64,000 nucleotides of DNA, from positions 1,852,155 through 1,916,154 of the forward strand of contig NZ_JBLWFI010000001.1 in NCBI RefSeq assembly GCF_048898065.1. The letters are read 5' to 3'. The notes under the pieces are model-generated. The model saw nothing but the letters and a program-made list of their open reading frames with translations, was not told where the DNA came from and made no database searches. The DNA is from Tepidibacillus_B infernus. Its GTDB lineage: Bacteria > Bacillota > Bacilli > Tepidibacillales > Tepidibacillaceae. This document shows positions 15,927 through 25,553 of this stretch, in pieces. The position numbers were made by a program, and so were the translations under genes. Position 1 is the first letter of the stretch, and each line of letters begins with the position of its first letter.

Positions 15927-15978
15927 CGAAGAAAGACATGGATGACGGAGCAGATTTGCAAAATACAATTCTCTATTA
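15927..15978 (-). repeat. Palindromic element, truncated copy A
   Basis: The plus strand reads GGATGACGGAGCAGATTTGCAAAATACAATT split over 15940-15970, the conserved loop plus one outer arm of the dispersed family described at 38441-38548. The inner stem and the other arm are decayed. It ends 3 nt before the stop codon of the deacetylase and is in that gene's orientation. Confidence 0.7.
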
Positions 15979-16866
15979 TTATTCCAAACCATTTAAATCA
16001 ACTTGATTTGGCAAAACAAATTTATAATTTTCTTGTTCAAGCTTGTTTAAAATTTGATCTAATGCTTTGGCAGTGACCTCTTTATCATGCATTAAGATAT
16101 TTGCTCCATCATGGATCGTCGAAACTGTCTGTTTTACCACATCTTCAGGATTTTTTAACTCCCAATCTAAAGAACCAACACTCCAATTCATCGGTTGCAT
16201 CTTCTCTTCTTTTAACACCTTATAAGTTTCTTCTGAATAAATGCCAAATGGTGCTCGGAAGTACTGAGGTTTTTCCCCTGTAATACTTACAATTAAATCA
16301 TTCAATTTGACAATCTCATTCCTAGTTTGTTCTGGAGTCAGCTTTCTTAAATTATTATGTTCCCATGTATGGTTGCCAATGAGATGACCGCGTTTTTGGA
16401 TCTCCAATAAATTGTTTTTAAACTTTTCTGCTTTCTTCGGGCTTGGTTGATAATTGTACCCGTAATTAAAACCATTAATAAACCAGATAGCTTTTGCGTT
16501 ATATTTATCTAATACATTTAATATTTCTATTGTATTGTCTCCAACTGGCCCATCGTCAAAAGTAAGTAAAACGATCTTTTGTTCTGTTGGTTTATTTGCT
16601 TGGATTTTAAATGTTTTTGGATTGACGACATAAACATTTTGATCAGTTTGCGTTTGTTGATTTACTTTTTGGTCTTTTCCTTGATTACTAGCCTGATTAT
16701 TTTCTTCTTCAGTTACTTGATTTGTTTGTTCATTTATTTGTCCTTTGTCCGTTTCTACTGTTGAATTCTCATTTTCCTTCGGTTGAACTGGAGCTATCGT
16801 GTTGTTAGAGCAGGCAGACAAAATCAGGGTAAAGAGTAGGATAAAAAGTAGTAGATGTTTTTTCAT
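15979..16866 (-). CDS. Polysaccharide deacetylase lipoprotein (NodB domain)
   Basis: A 295-residue secreted carbohydrate esterase family 4 protein. The N-terminus is a lipoprotein signal (KKHLLLFILLFTLILSAC), then a Gln/Asn-rich linker to about residue 85. The NodB domain shows motif 1 LLTFDDGPVGDNT (Asp pair), motif 2 GNHTWEHNNL (metal histidines), motif 3 YFRAPFGIYSEE, motif 4 NWSVGSLDWEL and motif 5 ILMHDKE. All metal and catalytic residues appear intact. It should remove N-acetyl groups from peptidoglycan or another amino-sugar polymer. GAGGAG precedes ATG 16866. It converges with the DUF4015 gene; a repeat element lies between them. Confidence 0.9.
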   Translation of the reverse strand: MKKHLLLFILLFTLILSACSNNTIAPVQPKENENSTVETDKGQINEQTNQVTEEENNQASNQGKDQKVNQQTQTDQNVYVVNPKTFKIQANKPTEQKIVLLTFDDGPVGDNTIEILNVLDKYNAKAIWFINGFNYGYNYQPSPKKAEKFKNNLLEIQKRGHLIGNHTWEHNNLRKLTPEQTRNEIVKLNDLIVSITGEKPQYFRAPFGIYSEETYKVLKEEKMQPMNWSVGSLDWELKNPEDVVKQTVSTIHDGANILMHDKEVTAKALDQILNKLEQENYKFVLPNQVDLNGLE

Positions 16867-16974
16867 GGTGTTTCTCCTCTCAACTAAGTATGTATGTGTT
16901 GTCTACTCTATTTTAGCACAAGGAAGTATTTCCCATTGTAAAAATTTTAATGATTTTTTCATTATATAAATGAA

Positions 16975-17005
16975 AAAGAGTAGCACTTGAAAAATGCTAC
17001 TCTTT
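16975..17005 (-). terminator. Terminator of the glycolytic operon
   Basis: AAAGAGTAGCA (16975-16985) pairs perfectly with TGCTACTCTTT (16995-17005). On the minus strand it is followed by TTTCATTT, 26 nt behind the eno stop. Confidence 0.8.
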
Positions 17006-17031
17006 GAGATGTTACCTTGTTGTAATGTTCA

Positions 17032-18318
17032 TTAAAATTTTAAATTATAAAATGCTTGTTTACCACCAAAACGGCTGATGTAGGATAATTCATCTTCGAT
17101 ACGAAGTAATTGATTGTATTTTGCCACACGGTCAGTACGGGAAGGTGCACCTGTTTTAATTTGCCCTGCATTGGTTGCAACGGCAATATCAGCAATGGTG
17201 GAATCTTCAGTTTCACCAGAACGGTGGGAAATTACTGCTGTGTATCCTGCCCGTTTTGCCATCTCAATGGCATCGAAAGTTTCAGTTAATGTCCCAATCT
17301 GATTGACTTTAATAAGAATGGAATTACTTGTTCCCATTTCAATCCCTCTAGCTAAACGTTCGGTATTTGTAACAAATAGATCATCGCCAACCAATTGGAC
17401 TCTTTTACCTAAACGTTCAGTAAGCTTTTTCCACCCTTCCCAATCATCTTCAGCAAGACCATCTTCGATTGAAATGATTGGGTATTTGTTTAATAAATCT
17501 TCATAGAAGTCGATCATTTCGTCAGTGGTTTTTACGACACCTTCACCTTCCAAATGATACTTACCATCTTTGTAAATCTCAGTTGAAGCCACGTCTAATG
17601 CAAGATAAACATCTTCGCCTGCTTTATAGCCTGCTTTTTGAATCGCTTCAAGAATGGTTGTAATGGCTTCTTCATTCGATGAAAGGTTTGGTGCAAAGCC
17701 ACCTTCATCACCAACTGCAGTATTTAAACCTTTTGCTTTCAATACTAATTTTAAGTTGTGAAAAATTTCAGCACCCATCCGTAATGCTTCACGGAAGTTT
17801 TCAGCACCAACTGGCATAACCATAAATTCTTGAATATCTACGTTATTATCTGCGTGTTTACCACCATTTAAAATATTCATCATTGGTACAGGAAGGGTTT
17901 TTGCATTAAATCCACCTAAGTACGTATACAAAGGAACCCCTAATGCATCAGCAGCTGCTCTAGCAACAGCTAAAGAAACACCAAGAATTGCATTTGCTCC
18001 TAGTTTCCCTTTGTTAGGTGTACCATCTAATTGAATAAGAAATTCATCAATGCCCACTTGGTCAAGCGCATCCATACCAATAACCTCAGGTGCAATAATG
18101 TTATTTACATTTTCAACGGCTTTAAGTACCCCTTTACCAAGATAACGGTCTTTGTCCCCATCTCTTAATTCTACCGCCTCATGGGCACCAGTAGATGCAC
18201 CTGATGGAACAATCGCTCTACCAAAGGCACCAGATTCTAAGACCACTTCAACTTCTACCGTTGGATTTCCGCGTGAATCTAATACTTCGCGTGCATAAAC
18301 ATCAGCAATAATTGTCAC
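17032..18318 (-). CDS. eno: Enolase
   Basis: Converts 2-phosphoglycerate to phosphoenolpyruvate with Mg2+; octameric cytosolic enzyme. I start it at GTG 18318 (MTIIADVYAREVLDSRGNPT) because GGGAG lies 9 nt upstream; an in-frame ATG two codons earlier is too close to that site. This gives 428 residues, the family norm. Seen are the loop GASTGAHEAVELRD, metal-binding GDEGGFAPNL, the catalytic Lys in ILIKVNQIGTLTE and the signature SHRSGETED. It is the last gene of the cggR-gap-pgk-tpiA-gpmI-eno operon. Confidence 0.97.
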   Translation of the reverse strand: MTIIADVYAREVLDSRGNPTVEVEVVLESGAFGRAIVPSGASTGAHEAVELRDGDKDRYLGKGVLKAVENVNNIIAPEVIGMDALDQVGIDEFLIQLDGTPNKGKLGANAILGVSLAVARAAADALGVPLYTYLGGFNAKTLPVPMMNILNGGKHADNNVDIQEFMVMPVGAENFREALRMGAEIFHNLKLVLKAKGLNTAVGDEGGFAPNLSSNEEAITTILEAIQKAGYKAGEDVYLALDVASTEIYKDGKYHLEGEGVVKTTDEMIDFYEDLLNKYPIISIEDGLAEDDWEGWKKLTERLGKRVQLVGDDLFVTNTERLARGIEMGTSNSILIKVNQIGTLTETFDAIEMAKRAGYTAVISHRSGETEDSTIADIAVATNAGQIKTGAPSRTDRVAKYNQLLRIEDELSYISRFGGKQAFYNLKF

Positions 18319-18331
18319 AATCATACACTCC

Positions 18332-19867
18332 CTATAAAATAATTGATTTTCCTGTCATCGCCTCAGGCTGTTTTATCCCCAATAACTTTAACATCGTTGG
18401 TGCTACATCTGCAAGTACCCCACCATCACGTAATTCAACACCTTTTTTCGTTAAGATAAAAGGTACTGGATTTGTTGTATGTGAAGTAATTGGATTTCCT
18501 TTGTCATCAATCATGTGATCAGCATTTCCATGGTCAGCAATCACAATGGTTACTCCCCCTTTTGCTAGGATTGCCTCCACTACTCTACCCAAATTCTCAT
18601 CTACCGCTTCGATTGCCTTGATGGTGGGTTCCATCTTTCCTGAATGGCCAACCATATCTGGGTTTGCAAAATTGAGAATGATCACATCATGGTTTTCAGC
18701 TTCTATTTCTTTTACAACTGCATCAGTCACTTCATAAATACTCATTTCAGGTTTTAAATCATAAGTTGCAACCTTTGGTGAAGGAATTAAAATCCTTGTC
18801 TCACCTTCAAATTCAGCTTCACGACCTCCACTAAAGAAATAGGTGACATGTGGATACTTTTCAGTCTCGGCAATCCGTAATTGCTTTAATCCTTCACGAC
18901 TTACGATTTCTCCAAAGGTATCATCTAAGTTCGTAGGCTTATATGCGACATAGCCTCCTACTGTCTCACTAAAATGTGTAAGAGTCACATAATATACATC
19001 TTTGGGGAAACTAGGACCTCGATCAAATCCGCGAAAATCACTGTTCGTAAACACTTGCGAAATTTGAATCGCACGGTCTGGTCTAAAATTAAAGAATATT
19101 ACTGCATCTTCTGATTCAATTAATCCTACTGGTTTATCATTATCATCTACAATGACTATAGGCATAACAAATTCATCAAATACGCTTTTTTCATAGGACT
19201 CGCGAATTGCCTTGATTGGATCTGTATAATGTGGGCCATCTCCATAAACCATGGCACGATAAGCCTTTTCAGTTCGTTCCCAACGCTTATCACGATCCAT
19301 TGCATAATAGCGCCCTTGAATGGTTGCGATTTGTCCAACTCCAAGTTCATTCATTTTTTCTTGAAGCTGGCGAATATATTCAATCGCACTATCTGGTGCA
19401 ACATCACGTCCATCAAGGAATGCATGAACAAAAACTTGCTTTACCTCTTCCTTTTTTGCTAATTCTAATAGAGCAAATAAATGATCGATGTGACTATGCA
19501 CACCACCATCAGATACTAAGCCATACAAATGCAACTTTTTGTTTTTTTCTTTTACGTGCTTTATTGCATTGAGAAAAACTTCATTTTGGAAGAAAGTACC
19601 TTCTTCAATTGACTTTGTGACTCTTGTTAATTCTTGGTATACGATCCGCCCTGCGCCAATATTTAAATGACCTACTTCCGAGTTTCCCATCTGCCCATCT
19701 GGTAAGCCAACAGACAACCCACTCGCTCCAAGTTGAGTATGTGGGAATTCACTCCAATATCGATCAAAATTAGGTTTTTTTGCTTGAGCTATCGCATTTC
19801 CATTAACTTCATCACGTAGTCCAAACCCATCTAAGATGATAAGTGCTACTGGTTTTGGTCGAGTCAT
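18332..19867 (-). CDS. gpmI: 2,3-bisphosphoglycerate-independent phosphoglycerate mutase
   Basis: Mn2+-dependent enzyme converting 3- to 2-phosphoglycerate. I place the start at ATG 19867 (MTRPKPVALIILDGFG) with GGAGAG about 10 nt upstream; a longer frame to 19909 would overlap tpiA. The product is 511 residues, as usual. The phosphoserine site is in GQMGNSEVGHLNIGAGR, and metal ligands are in LDGFG, VHSHIDHL, FLDGRD, NFANPDMVGHSG and IADHGNADHM. It sits between tpiA and eno, 13 nt before the enolase start. Its Mn2+ and pH dependence is typical for spore-forming Bacillales. Confidence 0.97.
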   Translation of the reverse strand: MTRPKPVALIILDGFGLRDEVNGNAIAQAKKPNFDRYWSEFPHTQLGASGLSVGLPDGQMGNSEVGHLNIGAGRIVYQELTRVTKSIEEGTFFQNEVFLNAIKHVKEKNKKLHLYGLVSDGGVHSHIDHLFALLELAKKEEVKQVFVHAFLDGRDVAPDSAIEYIRQLQEKMNELGVGQIATIQGRYYAMDRDKRWERTEKAYRAMVYGDGPHYTDPIKAIRESYEKSVFDEFVMPIVIVDDNDKPVGLIESEDAVIFFNFRPDRAIQISQVFTNSDFRGFDRGPSFPKDVYYVTLTHFSETVGGYVAYKPTNLDDTFGEIVSREGLKQLRIAETEKYPHVTYFFSGGREAEFEGETRILIPSPKVATYDLKPEMSIYEVTDAVVKEIEAENHDVIILNFANPDMVGHSGKMEPTIKAIEAVDENLGRVVEAILAKGGVTIVIADHGNADHMIDDKGNPITSHTTNPVPFILTKKGVELRDGGVLADVAPTMLKLLGIKQPEAMTGKSIIL

Positions 19868-19886
19868 CTCGGGTTCACTCTCCATT

Positions 19887-20645
19887 CTATTGTTCGTTTG
19901 TTTTCGCACCCTTAACTAACGCCATAAAGGAGTTAGGTTCTAAACTTGCCCCTCCGACCAATGCTCCATCAATGTCTGATTGAGCCAGAAAAGACACTAT
20001 ATTCTCTGGTTTCACACTTCCCCCATATTGTATGCGAACCTCGTTAGCCACTTGTTGATCATATTGATCAGCAACGACTGAGCGAATATAGCTAATCACT
20101 TCATTTGCATCTTCTGCTGAAGAAGACTTTCCTGTGCCAATAGCCCAAATTGGCTCATAAGCTATTACGAGTTGTTTTACCTGTTCCGAGGAAAGTCCAA
20201 CTAAAGCTTTTTCCGTTTGTTCTTTCACGATTTCTTTTGTTTTACCTGCTTCTCTTTCTTCTAACTTCTCTCCGACACAAACGATCGGTGTAATTCCATG
20301 CTTATAAGCAGCATGAACTCTTTTGTTTACCGTTTCATCTGTTTCACCAAACATTTCTCGACGTTCAGAATGACCGATAATGACATATTGAACATCTAAC
20401 TCTTTTAGCATCAAAGGGCTAATTTCACCGGTAAAAGCTCCATTGTCTGCCCAATGGATGTTTTGAGCCCCAATTTTAATTTGACTTGGAAGAGAATCCT
20501 TTAATATAGCTAAATCCGTATAGGGCACACATAATACTGCTTCAACACCGTCAACAGAGAAATCTTTGACTTGCTCAATAAAAGATTTCGTCTCAGCTCT
20601 ATTTTTATTCATTTTCCAGTTTCCTGCAATAATTGGAGTGCGCAT
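19887..20645 (-). CDS. tpiA: Triosephosphate isomerase
   Basis: Interconverts dihydroxyacetone phosphate and glyceraldehyde-3-phosphate. The 252-residue TIM barrel has every catalytic motif: GNWKMNKN (substrate Lys), IIGHSERRE (electrophilic His), AYEPIWAIGTGKSS (catalytic Glu, then the mobile loop) and YGGSVKPEN with GALVGGASL (phosphate binding). AGGTGATCAA precedes ATG 20645, which follows pgk by 8 nt. No anomalies. Confidence 0.97.
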   Translation of the reverse strand: MRTPIIAGNWKMNKNRAETKSFIEQVKDFSVDGVEAVLCVPYTDLAILKDSLPSQIKIGAQNIHWADNGAFTGEISPLMLKELDVQYVIIGHSERREMFGETDETVNKRVHAAYKHGITPIVCVGEKLEEREAGKTKEIVKEQTEKALVGLSSEQVKQLVIAYEPIWAIGTGKSSSAEDANEVISYIRSVVADQYDQQVANEVRIQYGGSVKPENIVSFLAQSDIDGALVGGASLEPNSFMALVKGAKTNEQ

Positions 20646-20653
20646 TTGATCAC

Positions 20654-21838
20654 CTATTCCTTATCATTTAATGCTACAACACCTGGTAGTTCTTTACCTT
20701 CCATAAATTCCAAGGAAGCACCGCCACCAGTAGAAATATGAGTCATTTGATCGGCTAAACCTGCTTTTTCAATCGCTGCAGCAGAATCACCACCACCGAT
20801 AATGGTCGTCGCATTTGTATCTGCCATTGCTTGAGCAATTCCATTTGTACCTTTAGCAAATCGATCCATTTCAAAGACCCCCATTGGTCCATTCCAAACC
20901 ACTAATTTGGAATTTAGAATCACCTCACGATATAATTCTACTGTTTTTGGACCAATATCTAGAGCTTCCCAATCAGCCGGAATTTCTTTAATATCCACGA
21001 TTTTTGTATTTGCTGTTTCGGAAAAATCATCAGCAACAACTGCGTCTACTGGCATCAAAAAGCGGACATTATTTTCCTTTGCTTTTTCGATAAAAGACTT
21101 CGCCAAATCTATTTTGTCTTCTTCTAATAGAGATTTTCCGATCTCATATCCTTGTGATTTGATAAAGGTATAAGCTAATCCTCCACCGATGATTAGGTTA
21201 TCTACCTTCTCTAATAGATTTTCAATTACTCCGATTTTGTCCTTTACTTTTGCACCACCGATAATGGCTGTAAAAGGACGCTCAGGGTTGGATAAAGCCT
21301 TACCTAAAAACTCGATTTCCTTCTCCATTAAAAATCCTGCCACTGCTGGAAGATATTTAGCAATTCCTTCAGTTGATGCATGTGCACGATGTGCTGCACC
21401 AAATGCATCATTTACATAGACATCAGCAAGTTCTGCAAAAGCTTTGGCTAATTCAGCGTCGTTTTTCTCTTCTCCTGGATAAAAGCGGACATTTTCAAGA
21501 AGAACAACATCGCCTTCATTCATCTGATTGATCAAAACTTTTACATCGTCACCAACTGCTTCATCAGTTTTCTTTACTTCTTTACCCAGTAGTTCAGAAA
21601 GCCTTCTCGCAACAGGGGTAAGCCGCATTTCCTCTACTACTTTACCTTTTGGACGGCCTAAATGGCTAGCTAGGATTACTTTACCACCTTGTTCCATGAT
21701 ATATTGAATCGTCGGAAGTGCTGCACGGATACGTGTGTCATCAGTAATCACCCCATCTTGTAATGGGACATTAAAATCGACTCGACAAAAAACCTTTTTT
21801 CCTTTTAGATCGATATCACGAACCGTCTTTTTGTTCAT
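20654..21838 (-). CDS. pgk: Phosphoglycerate kinase
   Basis: Transfers phosphate from 1,3-bisphosphoglycerate to ADP. The 394-residue two-domain protein shows the N-terminal signature KVFCRVDFNVPLQDG, the basic patch HLGRPKG, NDAFGAAHRAHAST, the nucleotide loop IGGAKVKDKI, VWNGPMGVFE and the C-terminal GGGDSAAAIEKAG. A strong AGGAGGG lies 6 nt before ATG 21838. It lies 84 nt behind gap and 8 nt before tpiA, co-transcribed with both. Confidence 0.97.
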   Translation of the reverse strand: MNKKTVRDIDLKGKKVFCRVDFNVPLQDGVITDDTRIRAALPTIQYIMEQGGKVILASHLGRPKGKVVEEMRLTPVARRLSELLGKEVKKTDEAVGDDVKVLINQMNEGDVVLLENVRFYPGEEKNDAELAKAFAELADVYVNDAFGAAHRAHASTEGIAKYLPAVAGFLMEKEIEFLGKALSNPERPFTAIIGGAKVKDKIGVIENLLEKVDNLIIGGGLAYTFIKSQGYEIGKSLLEEDKIDLAKSFIEKAKENNVRFLMPVDAVVADDFSETANTKIVDIKEIPADWEALDIGPKTVELYREVILNSKLVVWNGPMGVFEMDRFAKGTNGIAQAMADTNATTIIGGGDSAAAIEKAGLADQMTHISTGGGASLEFMEGKELPGVVALNDKE

Positions 21839-21922
21839 ATGTATCCCTCCTATATGCAGGAAGAGGAGAATTTAATCATTCTCCCCTTTAATTGTTAAAA
21901 CCTGACTCTTACTTTTCTCTGA

Positions 21923-22927
21923 TTAAATACCTTTTTTTGCAATATATGCAGCTAAATCGACAACACGGTTAGAATATCCCCATTCATTATCATACCAAGA
22001 AACCACTTTAACCATGTTTCCTTCCATTACCATGGTTGACAAAGCATCAATAGATGAGGAATGTGGATCATGATTATAGTCAATCGATACTAATGGTTCT
22101 TCGGAGTATTGTAAAATACCTTTTAGTTCTCCCTCTGCAGCTGCCTTCAATGCTCCGTTTACTTCTTCAACGGTAACATTCTTATCTAATTCAGCAACTA
22201 AGTCAACAACAGAGACGTTAGGAGTTGGTACACGCATTGCGAATCCGTTTAATTTTCCTTTTAATTCTGGTAATACAAGAGCAACTGCTTTAGCAGCACC
22301 TGTCGTTGTCGGAATAATCGATTCAGCTGCTGCACGAGCACGACGATAATCCTTATGTGGTAAGTCTAAAATTTGTTGGTCATTGGTATAAGAGTGTACA
22401 GTTGTCATTAAACCGCGTTTAATACCAAATTTCTCATGAAGAACTTTGGCAAATGGTGCTAAACAGTTTGTTGTACAAGAAGCATTTGAAATCACATGGT
22501 GGTTTGCAGGGTCATATTTTTCTTCGTTAACTCCCATTACAATTGTGATATCTTCATTTTTTGCTGGTGCAGAGATAATCACTTTTTTAGCGCCTGCTTC
22601 TAAATGTTTTGCTGCATCTTCACGATTTGTAAAACGTCCAGTTGATTCAACGACTAATTCTACTCCAAGCTCTTTCCATGGTAATTGCGCTGGATCTCTT
22701 TCAGCAACAACTTTTACTAATTTACCATTTACTTTAAAGCCACCTTCAACGACTTCGACGGTTGCATCCAGTTTACCGTGAACTGAATCATACTTTAATA
22801 AATGAGCTAGCATCTTTGCATCGGTTAAATCGTTCACAGCAACAATTTCAATTTCAGGATGATTTAGAGCTGCTCTAAAAACATTTCTTCCGATTCGGCC
22901 AAAGCCGTTAATACCTACTTTAAGCAT
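21923..22927 (-). CDS. gap: Glyceraldehyde-3-phosphate dehydrogenase (glycolytic, NAD-type)
   Basis: Oxidises and phosphorylates glyceraldehyde-3-phosphate. The 334-residue protein has the Rossmann motif INGFGRIGRNVFR, Asp33 in VNDL (typical of NAD preference) and the catalytic Cys151 in SNASCTTNCLAP, with TVHSYTNDQ and the signature around WYDNEWGYSN. The Asp33 and its place behind cggR identify it as the glycolytic GapA type rather than the gluconeogenic GapB. GAGGAGG precedes ATG 22927. The upstream gap to cggR holds a hairpin, matching the site where the Bacillus cggR-gapA transcript is cut. Confidence 0.97.
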   Translation of the reverse strand: MLKVGINGFGRIGRNVFRAALNHPEIEIVAVNDLTDAKMLAHLLKYDSVHGKLDATVEVVEGGFKVNGKLVKVVAERDPAQLPWKELGVELVVESTGRFTNREDAAKHLEAGAKKVIISAPAKNEDITIVMGVNEEKYDPANHHVISNASCTTNCLAPFAKVLHEKFGIKRGLMTTVHSYTNDQQILDLPHKDYRRARAAAESIIPTTTGAAKAVALVLPELKGKLNGFAMRVPTPNVSVVDLVAELDKNVTVEEVNGALKAAAEGELKGILQYSEEPLVSIDYNHDPHSSSIDALSTMVMEGNMVKVVSWYDNEWGYSNRVVDLAAYIAKKGI

Positions 22928-22975
22928 AATATTTCCTCCTCATTCTGTTTTTTATTGTTATTATGAAGAAACAAT

Positions 22976-23009
22976 ACTTTTCTAATCACCGACAAAAGTG
23001 ATGAAAAGT
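22976..23009 (-). repeat. Hairpin between cggR and gap
   Basis: ACTTTTCTAATCAC and GTGATGAAAAGT form an interrupted stem of about 10 bp in the cggR-gap gap. In B. subtilis a stem-loop at this place follows an RNase Y cut that separates unstable cggR mRNA from stable gapA mRNA; the same is likely here. A short AAGC tandem run lies at about 23027-23038. Confidence 0.5.
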
Positions 23010-23063
23010 AAAGTTTCAAATAAACAAGCAAGCAAGCAAAAAACTAAAATGTTTAAATGCAAC

Positions 23064-24083
23064 TTATATTTGTTGTAAAATCTCTCTAGCTGCTCCCTCA
23101 TCAGTTACTAAAATGGGTTTTAAATTATGTCTAAGTACAGAAAGAATGGGATTGGCTTTACTTTTACCACCAGCAACAGCAATCATGTGAGGAATATGCT
23201 GTAGATCATCTAGGGTAAGACCAATGGTTTTCATTTTATAGACAATTTTACCTTCTTGATCAAAGTAATAACCAAAAGCTTCACCTACGGCATGTTTTTC
23301 TTCTAGTAAATCTAGAATTTCCTTTGGTACATTTCGCCGAATTGCCATAGTGTTAGCTTGCCCTATCCCGTGAATAACCATTCTTGAAGAACGTATAACA
23401 CTGAGTAATTCCTTTACATAATCCTCATTCATTAAAGAATGATAAGTACTTTCACTTAATTGTTCTGGCACATGGAGTAAACGATAAGAACCGTTGGTTT
23501 TTTTTGCCATAGTCGATACCAAGGTATTTGCTAGGTACTCGTGATTCTCTCCCATTCCTCCTCGCGCAGGAACAAATAAGACAGAAGGCAATGGCGGTTG
23601 TTCAGGCATCATATAAGCGACCTCCGCAATTGTTGATCCTCCGGTTAAAGCCACAATATCCTTTTCATTTACCAATTGTCGAATAAGCTGAGCAGCAGCT
23701 CTTCCCATTTCTTTTTTAACCAATTCGTCTTCATCTGCGTTCCCTGAAATAACAACCACTTCAGGAAGCTGCAATTTTTCTTTTAATTGCTGTTCCAATT
23801 GATAAAGACCAAATAAATTTTTGATATATGGGGATACTTCTTCTAGAACTTCGTATCCTTCTTGACTTACTTTCATGCCACTTGTTTCTACATCGATTAA
23901 ACCTTGTTGTTTCAAAAAATCAATTTCGGCTCTCAATATTCGTTCAGTAAAACCTAAAGATTGAGACAAACTTCGTCTTCCTATCGGTTGCATCAAGGAT
24001 ATATGATGTAGAACCTTATAACGTTTTTGCATTATTTCAAGTACATCTGGTACTAATTTCATTTGGAGTTGTAATAAATCCAA
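23064..24083 (-). CDS. cggR: Central glycolytic genes regulator CggR
   Basis: A SorC-family repressor of lower glycolysis, relieved by fructose-1,6-bisphosphate. I start it at TTG 24083 (MDLLQLQMKLVPDVLEIMQKRY), with GGGGAG 8 nt upstream; a longer frame to 24158 would run through the operator. This gives 339 residues. The DNA-binding domain has IGRRSLSQSLGFTERILRAEIDFLKQQGL, and the sugar-binding domain has IVALTGGSTIAEV and VPARGGMGE. It is the first gene of the operon and is preceded by a typical CggR operator, so it should repress its own operon. Confidence 0.94.
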   Translation of the reverse strand: MDLLQLQMKLVPDVLEIMQKRYKVLHHISLMQPIGRRSLSQSLGFTERILRAEIDFLKQQGLIDVETSGMKVSQEGYEVLEEVSPYIKNLFGLYQLEQQLKEKLQLPEVVVISGNADEDELVKKEMGRAAAQLIRQLVNEKDIVALTGGSTIAEVAYMMPEQPPLPSVLFVPARGGMGENHEYLANTLVSTMAKKTNGSYRLLHVPEQLSESTYHSLMNEDYVKELLSVIRSSRMVIHGIGQANTMAIRRNVPKEILDLLEEKHAVGEAFGYYFDQEGKIVYKMKTIGLTLDDLQHIPHMIAVAGGKSKANPILSVLRHNLKPILVTDEGAAREILQQI

Positions 24084-24101
24084 GACGAATACTCCCCTTT
24101 G

Positions 24102-24137
24102 GTCTAAAATAGTCCCACCTTTACATATTATGTCCCG
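24102..24137 (-). promoter_or_regulatory. CggR operator
   Basis: The minus strand reads CGGGAC-N6-TGTA-N4-TGGGAC-N6-AGAC, close to the published CggR operator form CGGGACN6TGTCN4CGGGACN6TGTC. It lies between the predicted transcription start and the cggR start codon, as in B. subtilis. Confidence 0.85.
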
Positions 24138-24170
24138 CAGACTCCAAAAAAAATTCACTTCCCTTATATA

Positions 24171-24199
24171 ATCATAACGAGAAATGAATAAAATCGCAA
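24171..24199 (-). promoter_or_regulatory. Promoter of the cggR operon
   Basis: On the minus strand TTGCGA (24194-24199), a 17-bp spacer and TATGAT (24171-24176) form a sigma-A promoter just upstream of the CggR operator. Confidence 0.65.
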
Positions 24200-24207
24200 C
24201 CCCATTT

Positions 24208-25536
24208 TCAAAATCTTTTACGTTTGGAAGAAGACAAGATACCTAGTTCATCCCGATATTTGGCTACTGTCCTTCTTGAAATTTCAATCCCTTCTTGTTG
24301 TAATAACTCCACAATTTTTTGGTCAGATAGTGGTTTTTGTTTATTTTCCCCATCGACCACTTTCTTTATTAATTTCTTAACATTTTCAGCGGATGTCACT
24401 TCACCACTACTTGTTGCTACCCCAGTATTAAAGAAATATTTTAGCTCAAAAATACCAATCGGGGTCTGAACATATTTTTGATTGGTAGCTCTACTTACTG
24501 TAGATTCATGGACACCAATTTCTTCTGCAATTGTTTTTAATGTTAAAGGTTTTAACTGTTTCGTTTCAAAAAACTGCCTTTGATATTTTAAAATGGCATT
24601 TGTTACTTTATATAAAGTATTACGCCTCTGTTCAATACTTTTAACTAACCATTCTGCTGCATTAAGTTTGTCTAATATATATTTACTTGCTTCTCCTTCT
24701 TGCCCATGAGTTTGAATGTATTGCCTGTAGTATGAGTTAATTTTAAGCCTTGGTACTAAGGTATCATTTACAATGACGATATATTCCCCCTCTATCTTTT
24801 CAATTGTAATATCAGGAAGGATATATCGAGCTGTTCCATTTTGAAAACCATAGGCTGGTGAAGGATTTAATGTTTTAATTAAATCAGCACATTGTTGCAC
24901 CTCAAGCAAACTAATCCCGAGGGCTTGTGCGATTTTTTGAAACCTTTTCTCTCCTAAGTCAGTTAGATGATGACTAACGATTTTAATCGCTTTCTCATCA
25001 ATCGGATCCATCTTCTTTAATTGGAGTAACAGGTTCTCTTGTAAATTTCTTGCCCCCACACCTACAGGTTCTAAAGAATGGAGTTGAGTTAGAGCTTGTT
25101 CAATTTCAGATAGATTTACTTGAAGTTGTTTGGCTAAATCAGTTAATGGAATTGTTAAATACCCAGAATCATCTAAATTACCAATAATAAATTTCAAAAT
25201 GTGAAATTGTCTATTGTCAATCGCTAAAAAGCGTGCTTGTTCTAACAAATATTCTTCTAAAGTAGCTGTAGGAGTCGCAATGCGATCCCAAATATTAAAC
25301 TCCTCCTCATCAGCCTTCATAACACCAAATGATTTACGGCTGTTTTGGTAAAAAAACTCGTAGCGTTCCATTTCTTTATCTTCTATATCAAAAACAGGGT
25401 TTTCTACAATTTGTTGATGTAGATATTCTGTTAATTCTATGGCTGGAAATTGCAGGATCGTGATCGCTTGACGCAATTCAGGTGTCATGATTAACTTTTG
25501 AGTTTGTTGTTGGTATAAACCATAACCTAGTTGCAT
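24208..25536 (-). CDS. rpoN: RNA polymerase sigma-54 factor
   Basis: A 442-residue sigma-54 (SigL). The N-terminal activator-interacting region is Gln/Leu-rich (MQLGYGLYQQQTQKLIMTPELRQAITILQ), the core-binding domain follows, and the C-terminus has the helix-turn-helix ESTVSRATNQKYV and the RpoN box SRRTVAKYRDELGI (consensus ARRTVTKYRE). It directs transcription of -24/-12 promoters and needs an enhancer-binding ATPase; none is encoded in this window. It lies directly upstream of the cggR promoter on the same strand, an arrangement seen in several Bacillales. Confidence 0.95.
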   Translation of the reverse strand: MQLGYGLYQQQTQKLIMTPELRQAITILQFPAIELTEYLHQQIVENPVFDIEDKEMERYEFFYQNSRKSFGVMKADEEEFNIWDRIATPTATLEEYLLEQARFLAIDNRQFHILKFIIGNLDDSGYLTIPLTDLAKQLQVNLSEIEQALTQLHSLEPVGVGARNLQENLLLQLKKMDPIDEKAIKIVSHHLTDLGEKRFQKIAQALGISLLEVQQCADLIKTLNPSPAYGFQNGTARYILPDITIEKIEGEYIVIVNDTLVPRLKINSYYRQYIQTHGQEGEASKYILDKLNAAEWLVKSIEQRRNTLYKVTNAILKYQRQFFETKQLKPLTLKTIAEEIGVHESTVSRATNQKYVQTPIGIFELKYFFNTGVATSSGEVTSAENVKKLIKKVVDGENKQKPLSDQKIVELLQQEGIEISRRTVAKYRDELGILSSSKRKRF

Positions 25537-25553
25537 GATGATCCCCTACTATC

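Noticed and set aside
23027..23038. AAGC tandem run as a CRISPR-like or variable repeat
   Set aside because: Only three units of 4 bp with no spacers; no CRISPR array is visible anywhere in the window.
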